A stretch of DNA of 64,000 nucleotides, from positions 3,234,936-3,298,935 of the forward strand of contig JABAKD010000020.1 of NCBI GenBank assembly GCA_012845835.1, in the 5' to 3' direction. Positions 59,301 to 64,000 of this stretch are shown here, one piece after another; the stretch's first letter is position 1; each line of letters begins with the position of its first letter. The notes under the pieces were generated by a model. That model did no database searches. It was given only the letters and a program-made list of their open reading frames with translations, and was not told the DNA's origin. Both the position numbers and the translations under genes were made by a program. Source of the DNA: Undaria pinnatifida (lineage: Eukaryota; Sar; Phaeophyceae; Laminariales; Alariaceae).

Positions 59301-61901
59301 TCGCTCGTGAGCGGCGTGTGGCAGCCAGGAATCGTTAGGTGGTAAAGAGAACCGCTGCCTACTCCCCCCCCTCGGTCTCCCTTCCCTCTTTCGGTTTCAT
59401 TTTTTTTTACCCATACACAGACCATTGATCGCTACGTGGTCTAACGCAGCTTGTAGGAATTAACCCTCACCGACGACCCCTGCTAAATCCTCCGTTTGTG
59501 CTCAGGCTCTAGACGTCAATCTGCGAGAGCCCGACATGGAGGTGTCAACCAAGCAGGCGGGTGCGAAGCGCTTCGATGACCCTGGAACCGGGGCTGCGCT
59601 TGTTGGAGACGCTGACGTGGACGGCCCGGGCGGGGTGGTCGAGGTCGCCAAGTGCGGAAAGCTGGAACCGCAGGTAAAGCTTCGGGCCTGTTGAGGATTA
59701 TTGTTGGCCAAGCTTTCTAATCTGCGAGGCCCTATGCAGTCCGACGCTGAGGGGGTCAGCGACAAGCAGGCATGTCAGGGCTTGCACCACGCCTACGCTT
59801 CCAGAGGGTTAACCGCCGGCAAAAGCTGCTCGAAATCGACCGTGAACTTCACGTTTTGGCACGTTTTTTTCGCAATCTTGTGCGGGCGCAACGTAGAGTT
59901 TTTTTTCAGAAATCGCAAGAAGCACGTTATATCAGTACGCCCCGTTCCGTTTGTGTTTGCTGTCTGAGCTGCAATGGCGCTTGATCGTGCGTGGGTGCAT
60001 TAGGAAAACCTTGAGCAGTGACTAGCATGTCCCCGCGCTGTTCTGAGCACTACTACGACAACTTGATACGTGAACTGCCAGAGTGGGACGTTGCGATGCC
60101 GATTAGAACGGGCGATGCCTAGTCTGTTCGGGGGAAACAGCCCGTTAGACTATTGGCACTCCCCATCTTCAAACACGCCAAATACATGAAACATAAACAA
60201 ACATCTTATTCTCGCACCTTGCCCTCGCTCTCATACAACCCCAAAAATATACGCGGGACGATCTGCGAATCTGTGAATTTGCTTTACGAGTCTATCCACA
60301 TGCTCTACGAATCTGTAAACATTCTCGATGTTTCTACACATGTAGAATAAGCAACAACCAAAAAGTTACGCTTCGGTTCGTGTGCGCCAATTCTGCACTC
60401 GCTCGTTCGTCCTCAGCAAAACGCAGAAGGCAGCCCAGAGCGGAGGCAGAGCAACAGCGCGGGGACGGCGCGAACCTCCTCCGTTGGTCACAGCCCCTCC
60501 AAGGAAGGCGGTGACAGCACCGAGAGCAGGATAGCGCTGGTATCGTCCAGCCTCGAGTCGACCCCCGAGGAGGATTCCGACACCAGCCTGTCGAACGAAG
60601 CTGGCGGGAACGATGGGAGGGCACGGCGAAGATCGACTAAAGATGGATCTCAGCAACCGCCAGGGATCAACGGTGGGTCGGCGACGATCACTTCTGACTC
60701 GCACGACAGGGACCCTCTTAACAAGGGGTCGGATGGGGGCAGCGGAGAGCGCCCCCCAAGCGGAAGCGGCTGGCTAGGAGGGAAGCAGCCAGCGCCGATC
60801 GAGGGGCTGCCGAATGGGTCGACCGTTGACTGGGAGGTGGCAGTCGTCATGTCGTCAACAAATGCCGATGAGATGGTGAGTGGGTTGTAGAAAAATGTGT
60901 TGAACAGCGTGAGCGACACGGCGATTTACCGAAATAAAGATGTGGTGGAGTAGCTGCAATATCCCCCGCCGTACCCCAGAGGCGAGTTACCTCGCTTGTG
61001 GGCAGTATCGTAGACAGACGACCGCCTGCAACGCTGCCATTTCAGAAATTCAACCTCAAGATACTCAAAACCGACCAGCTCGATTAGCTGCAGTATGTCG
61101 CCTCGTGTTGTGCAGCGACGTGTACAGAGTCTAGGGTGGTACAACACGGTCCATAATCTCCGTATTTCTTCCTGGCCCATTATTTCCATTCCGTTCTCGC
61201 ACCGTTGCATCGAACGCACCGCACCGACGCCCTTTCAACACGTCAACATTGACGTTCATCCTTAGGTGCAAAAGTACGTGCAGACGCGAAAGGATTTCAC
61301 GTCCGGCCGAAGAGGCTCTATTAACGTCTCCTCGCTAGCAGCACGGCGCCGCAGCTCCGTACTACTACCCCCCAGTGTCAAACCGTCTACCCTGGCAGCC
61401 GGTGGCAGCGACGCAGTCACCGCGATTGCATCCACAGCTAGTGGCAGGGAGGCGATGACTAAATCCTTGAGCGATGCGTTGCAGAGGAGAGGGTCCGCGC
61501 AACGACGTGGTCGACGCGCGTCGGCATTCGTGCGTCAGTCTTCGCATGACCGGACGGCACAAGGGGGTGCGCCACGTAAGGCTTCCTTAGTCGCCCAACT
61601 CGATGGCAGGCCTGCGTCTGTCCCAGTATTTCCCACCGAAGGCAGTTGGAGTTCACCGGCGCTGGGGGTGGCCGCGGCACCTTCTCTTCCGCAACGAAGA
61701 GCGTCGCTTTTGCCGGTCAAAGAGGGTGCTGCGGGGAGGCAACCTCTTGCCGTGATCGAGGGCGAGAACGCCGAGAAGGCCGGGAAGGACGATGTTTGTG
61801 ACGACGGAACGGCGAGGGGAAGGGGTACCGTTGAATCCGTCGAGAACTCGAAAGGCGAGCCGTTCGACGCGGGGTCGCAGCTTCCGGTCACGAACTTGTA
61901 G
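32397..61901 (+). CDS. Large armadillo-repeat protein, 26 exons, ~1,688 aa
   Basis: ARM repeats form an alpha-helical solenoid for protein binding; partner, location and function are unknown. Exons: 32,397-32,678; 33,902-33,976; 34,306-34,482; 35,725-35,892; 39,067-39,246; 44,431-44,527; 45,553-45,698; 46,294-46,466; 47,413-47,538; 47,977-48,166; 48,724-48,867; 49,434-49,523; 50,207-50,332; 50,876-51,067; 51,640-51,810; 52,992-53,144; 54,575-54,697; 55,366-55,528; 55,832-56,145; 56,495-56,620; 57,360-57,494; 57,971-58,159; 58,533-58,796; 59,506-59,673; 60,417-60,875; 61,266-61,901. All joins keep frame. Residues 1-178 are low-complexity, from an ATG in GGCAGCATGG. ARM-like helices run from about 179 to 1,180, for example VVRLCASTLCNFAGEG, LKADCAAALYNLARNQ, LCAVALCNLSCEYWKD and VRRNCASAMRSMTCKAEI. 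The tail (1,181-1,688) is Ser/Arg/Gly-rich and probably disordered. Exons 2 and 8-9 are least certain, and a short exon may be missing in intron 5, where an ARM helix looks short. Confidence 0.88.
34945..35025 (+). repeat. Dispersed ~80-bp repeat (TTCAGAAAACGTTTCAG family)
   Basis: GACGATTTTGGGCCAAGGAG, TTCAGAAAACGTTTCAG and GGGCTACCTCTGTCGTGGCA recur in diverged form at 54,365-54,465 and 62,715-62,800, and inverted at about 21,405-21,452. It lies in intron 3 of the ARM gene. Confidence 0.6.
35180..35235 (+). repeat. Core copy of the dispersed repeat
   Basis: GCCGTGAGTTCGACGAATTT, GGTCAATACTCATCTTTGCA and AGCTGCGTTTAC match the dispersed core; this copy lies in ARM intron 3. Confidence 0.65.
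36755..36842 (+). repeat. Core copy of the dispersed repeat
   Basis: CAACTGCGAGATCGAC, then a T-run, then AACCTCGTCTCTGCCAGCAA, then GTGATACTCTGATCGCGCG. The T-run is an internal expansion relative to other copies. It lies in ARM intron 4. Confidence 0.6.
37124..37345 (+). mobile_element. SINE-like element (family B, copy 2)
   Basis: TTTCGACGCGAGCCGACGAG, CTCGCGATAAAGACGAAGGC, TGTGACCCCGTATCTGAGTT and AATGGGATGAAGAAAA match 4,990-5,199. It ends in a TATATA tail. The tRNA-like head of copy 1 is not evident here. Confidence 0.6.
37632..37880 (+). mobile_element. SINE-like element (family A, copy 2, head deleted)
   Basis: The body matches 10,637-10,885 closely (GCGGAAAGCGCGAGAGCGTG, GCAGTGGGATTACTAAACCC, CCTGTGACCACGGCTTGTCC, TATATA tail). 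At its 5' end ATATACCCGCCGAGTGCG joins the two sides of the tRNA-like head seen at 10,568-10,640, as if the head had been lost between short CCCG repeats. It lies in ARM intron 4. Confidence 0.65.
40367..40438 (+). repeat. (CCCGA)n pentanucleotide repeat
   Basis: About 14 perfect CCCGA units are followed by GGGAGTTCGAAAAACTCCTG. A related, non-tandem version (CCCGACCCGTGAGATTTGAA) lies at 62,268-62,420, so the repeat probably arose inside a dispersed sequence. It lies in ARM intron 5. Confidence 0.9.
41953..43305 (-). pseudogene. 5'-truncated, frameshifted LINE reverse transcriptase
   Basis: Remnant of a non-LTR retrotransposon in ARM intron 5, opposite to the gene. Translated on the minus strand it starts at the catalytic aspartates (DDFVGISGTP near 43,303). 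It continues with the RT thumb/C-terminal region, including DRYAYIGVEISKDCSWDAHI and EILQMTAAKRMLKCSR. An A-run near 42,787 shifts the frame into LKWQYKVKNMSEKRLPAIVD, and a second shift near 42,450 leads to CPCGTTTESRTHIVGKC, a C-x-C...H-x3-C knuckle typical of LINE C-termini. The direct repeat TCAGTAGGGGGG flanks both sides (41,941-41,952 and 43,306-43,317), fitting a target-site duplication. There is no 5' part, so it is inactive. Confidence 0.85.
44578..44740 (-). repeat. Three-unit tandem repeat containing tRNA A-box-like strings
   Basis: The unit of about 60 bp runs GGAAGTGCTGGTTTTATA(G)CACCATCC(A/G)CTAGACCACTCAGTCGTAGG. Read on the minus strand each unit contains GTGGTCTAGTGGATGGTGC, close to a tRNA A box. 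It lies in ARM intron 6, just after exon 6. Confidence 0.75.
44748..44820 (+). mobile_element. tRNA-like SINE head
   Basis: CAGTGGTCTAGTGGATAGCG fits a Pol III A box; CCCCGGAGATCC follows about 50 bp downstream. The same pair occurs at 48,345-48,415. It forms an inverted repeat with the tandem units just upstream. It cannot fold as an intact tRNA. Confidence 0.5.
44893..44972 (+). repeat. 20-bp tandem repeat, four units
   Basis: Units of CTGTGAGTGCAGTGGATGAA; the last has GCAATGG. They run directly into another A-box-like string (GTGGTCTAGCGGGTAG). Confidence 0.9.
46467..47412 (+). other. ARM gene intron 8 with predicted GC-AG borders
   Basis: The exon 8 frame ends ...ATG(R) and the next clear ARM exon (YMALAFRVLSSDLKF) can only be entered in phase 2, from CCGAACAG. 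No GT donor in a suitable phase keeps the ARM sequence. A GC donor (CGGCCG|GCGAGT) does, giving TATGR-YMALAF. This is prediction only; a weak phase-2 GT donor at about 46,487 or a small missing exon are alternatives. Confidence 0.5.
47575..47640 (+). repeat. Core copy of the dispersed repeat
   Basis: TATCTGTGAGTTCGACGAAT, GGTCGGTACTCATCTCTTTG and CAAGCTGCGTAATAC match the dispersed core; this copy lies in ARM intron 9. Confidence 0.65.
48303..48385. repeat. Near-perfect hairpin with tRNA A-box-like arm
   Basis: GCCACTGGCCCACGCAGTCA is followed by AG and its complement TGACTGCGTGGGCCAGTGGG. The outer arms GTTGGTT and AACCAAC and TAGCACTA / TAGTGCTA extend the pairing. CCCCGGAGATCC follows at about 48,398, as at 44,800. 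It lies in ARM intron 10. Confidence 0.8.
50333..50875 (+). other. ARM gene intron 13 with GC-AG borders
   Basis: Exon 13 ends CCGGAGGAG followed by GCAAGT, the perfect GC-donor consensus, in phase 0. The acceptor CTCCTCCCAG leads in phase 0 into exon 14 (MTQSFVRTLLGMSKMEHRDT). The only nearby GT (GTACAG, four bases on) would put exon 14 out of frame. The joined ARM sequence is continuous, so the GC-AG call is well supported. Confidence 0.8.
50493..50830 (+). repeat. Long (CCCT)n pyrimidine tract in ARM intron 13
   Basis: About 340 bp of CCCT units with a C-run insert near 50,712 and degenerating CCTGCCTCC units at the 3' side. Frames of Pro-Ser-Leu or Arg-Glu-Gly runs over 160 codons are artefacts. 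A one-strand pyrimidine tract of this length could adopt triplex DNA, and its length is likely to vary between individuals. Confidence 0.95.
51997..52190 (-). repeat. Dispersed repeat with conserved reading-frame end, copy 2
   Basis: Reverse complement of the repeat at 22,478-22,670. On the minus strand the frame keeps RLAEHLTALRAW and then a stop. It lies in ARM intron 15, next to the hairpin at 52,218. Confidence 0.65.
52218..52490. mobile_element. Near-perfect ~270-bp hairpin element (MITE-like)
   Basis: Arms 52,218-52,352 and 52,355-52,490 are complementary nearly throughout, including TATGGATGACAGCGCCAATG, GGCCACTCCAGATATAGCAA, GGAACTGCCTCGTGG and GACCATTGCCCTTGTG, with a 2-bp centre. 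Differences are a few single bases and one or two short gaps. No target duplication was identified. If the intron is transcribed, its RNA would fold into a long duplex. Confidence 0.85.
53188..53268 (+). repeat. Two-unit tandem repeat (~44 bp)
   Basis: GAAGGTACACCTTTTT(C/T)TTCCCTGCAAGGTT(C/G)TTGGCTT occurs twice in direct order in ARM intron 16. Confidence 0.85.
53370..53565 (+). repeat. Four-unit tandem repeat (~50 bp)
   Basis: Units follow GCGAAACAAAAATG(G/A)CATGCGGATGATTTGGGTT...CAAAAGCAA. The units differ by substitutions and 1-2 bp indels. It lies in ARM intron 16. Confidence 0.9.
54365..54465 (+). repeat. Dispersed repeat (TTCAGAAAACG family), diverged copies
   Basis: GGGCTCAAGGAG, TCATTCAGGAAAATG and GGCCGAAAAATGG follow the pattern of the units at 34,945 and 62,715. 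A shorter relative lies at 54,185-54,255. Confidence 0.45.
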
Positions 61902-64000
61902 CATTAGAGCGTTAGACGACCTGCCTCATAGTTTTCACGCTTCGAGGGGGAGTTGCACTGGCGTAAGTAGCGCTACACCCAGGTGGGGCAACTCGCCTCA
62001 CGCGATACCTTCCTTTTTTTATGCTGTTTTTATCCCGAATGTTTTCCAGGTCGAGATGTCGGCCCAGTTTGCCCGCCGACGGTGGGGCACAGATTAGCTT
62101 TTCTGCCATTTTTTTCGGGGCTTCGAGTTTGGAGTCTCGACTCCAACAAACCACAGACTGGACACAATTGTCAATTCCGTTTTTCTTCCATTGGTTGTAC
62201 TCATCATGCCCCGCGGTGTTTCTACGGTCTAGGGGTCGTAACTTTCAAGACTTTCACGTGATTGGGTGACCTGGCCCGACCCGTGAGATTTGAAAAACAC
62301 CTAACCCGAACCGGCCCGACCGGTGAGACTTCGAACAGCCCCGGACCCAAGCCGACTCGACTCGTGAGTTTTTTTTTATACCGCCTGACCTGACCCGCGG
62401 GCCGGACCATGACCCGTGAACAGCCCTGGTATATTTCAGCCGCGCAAGCTACAGGCCGGTGGCTTCAGCATTGGCAGTGTCGGCACTTAGCTGAGAACTC
62501 GAGTACCTCAGCTGTTTGGGAAACGCCAAGAGAGGGACATATCGTGCCCGTACACATGCCACACGGTAGATGTGCACCATTTTTTGAGGCTCTTAATCTC
62601 ATGAGCTCTATATACCTCACCCAAAACCGATTTTTTTAGCAAAATAAAAGGGCTACCCGATCAACAATCCCATGCCGTAGTCATAGCAGAACCCCACGTG
62701 GCAAAAGAAAGAATAAATTTCTGACGACTTTGGGTTAAGGAGCCCAGTCATTCAGAAAACGTTTCAGCCAAAAACGTGTTACCTCTATCGTAGCACGCTT
62801 CCCCGGAAATTTCTGGACGAGCTGCTGCTTTTGGTACCAGGTATAACCGAACAGTGTTACTATTAGATCGAGGGGCGCATGTGTAGTCTATATTCCAACT
62901 TCCATCCCTAGGAGCAATTGTCGCGAGATTCAGCGGCCATCGCAGATGGTACTAATTGTGGCAGGGCATGAAGGCAAGACGTGGCCAGTCGCTCGTCCCC
63001 GCTCGCAGGTTGATGGCAATAATTATCGTTACACTAACGCCAAACTGAGCGCAGTCGTGACAATGCGACAGCACGACAACGCAGCTAATCTGAGCTGGTA
63101 CAGTAGGTGCCTACAGCAATGTCGTCTCACTGTTGTCAAGATAAACGAGGATGCGGCTACCACAACCCAGGCATCTACCACCTACCGCTGTGCCCATCTC
63201 GAAGCATCGCACGTTCGCACCCGCCACCGTATGTCACGCAAAAGGGTGATAGCGCGCCTGAGAGCCGTCTCGAAACAGCTGAAATAAATAAAACTAGAAA
63301 TCAATAGTGCAATTCGATACGTACTGCCAACGCCATTGCGCGAAAGCGCGAAGCCCGTGCAGGGTCAAAATTCACTAAATCACCGGCGGAGCTACGGCAC
63401 GATTGCGGCACGATCACGACGCCGCATTACCCTCGCCCTGAAAGTGGCTTTGCAACACTCTAAAGCAGAAAAAACTTCAGCACGTTGTTTCGAGAGGATG
63501 ACAATTACGCAATTGCCGAGGTGCCAAAGGCCACGTCACACACACGGTAAACAAACGCCTCCAAAGGAAAAATTTGCAGAGCGTATTAGCCTACCCCATT
63601 AGACGTAACACATACGCACACGTAGGCGCACTCACGGACACAAAGGGCCGGTAAGCCGCGCCAACAACCGCGGGAGGCATTTGATCAGTCTTGTCAGCCG
63701 CCAAACAGCAAAAACGCTTCGCCCGTACAGAGTGCGAATGGGAAAAAAATAAACCCATAAAATATCGTTCGGTCGAAGCTGAAGGCTCTCGCGCGTCTCA
63801 TGTGGATGAACGGAGACCTCATGGCAACCCCGCTGCTTTGTTCTGCGGGGTCTCGTCGGGGAACACCTAGGTGGGAGACCGGGAAACACGAGCGGGCACA
63901 AGCGGAAACGTGGAGCGGAAACGTGAACAACAATGAGTTGGGATTGCGACCCACGAAACTTGTTTCCAGTCTGTCTGAACATGTGCGTTATGTTGGCGAT
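61902..64000. other. Downstream region without a recognised gene
   Basis: After the ARM stop codon there is a CCCGA-related repeat (62,268-62,420), a TTCAGAAAACG-family repeat (62,715-62,800) and a TACCAGGTA motif (62,834). AATAAA strings occur at 62,643 and 63,285, but I cannot tell which, if any, ends the ARM transcript. Open frames up to 116 codons show no family likeness. Confidence 0.5.

Overview
This window looks like nuclear DNA from an intron-rich, repeat-rich eukaryote. A brown alga or related stramenopile is my best guess. The evidence is long introns (0.3-5 kb) with standard GT-AG borders, strong CAG/CTG and AAC microsatellites, long homopolymer tracts, and non-LTR and DNA transposon remnants inside introns. 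Nothing supports a bacterial, organellar or viral reading: there are no operons, rRNA or CRISPR arrays. The species assignment is inference only.

Two real protein-coding genes can be supported, both on the + strand. The first (about 15,670-26,313) is a multi-exon SET-domain lysine methyltransferase of the Rubisco LSMT / SETD3 type. Its eight exons join in frame; the start and the last exon are uncertain. The second (32,397-61,901) is a 26-exon gene of about 1,690 codons encoding a giant armadillo-repeat (ARM) protein with a Ser/Arg/Gly-rich C-terminal tail. Two of its introns appear to use GC-AG splice sites, and 21 of 25 introns fall in phase 0. Nothing in the sequence shows that the two genes act together.

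The rest is mobile and repetitive DNA. Region 1-15,600 is a nest of repeats without a recognisable gene. It holds a LINE 3' fragment, two large foldback elements, a TTAA-flanked mini-element nested in one of them, tRNA-like SINE candidates, an LTR-like repeat cluster, a GC-rich minisatellite and a Harbinger-like element with TAA target duplications. The intergenic stretch 26,314-32,396 holds a 9-bp minisatellite, a hAT-like element (CAGGG ends, 8-bp target duplication) full of GACGGTA repeats, and a nested palindrome. Introns of the ARM gene hold SINE-like copies, a 5'-truncated frameshifted LINE with a 12-bp target duplication, tRNA-box hairpins, a 340-bp CCCT tract and a near-perfect 270-bp hairpin. 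Region 61,902-64,000 has no gene that I recognise.

The least explained signals are a TACCAGGTA/TACCTGGTA motif present at least 15 times, almost all outside exons, and a roughly 60-bp core repeat (CAGCTGTGAG...TTTGCAAGCTG) scattered in about a dozen places.
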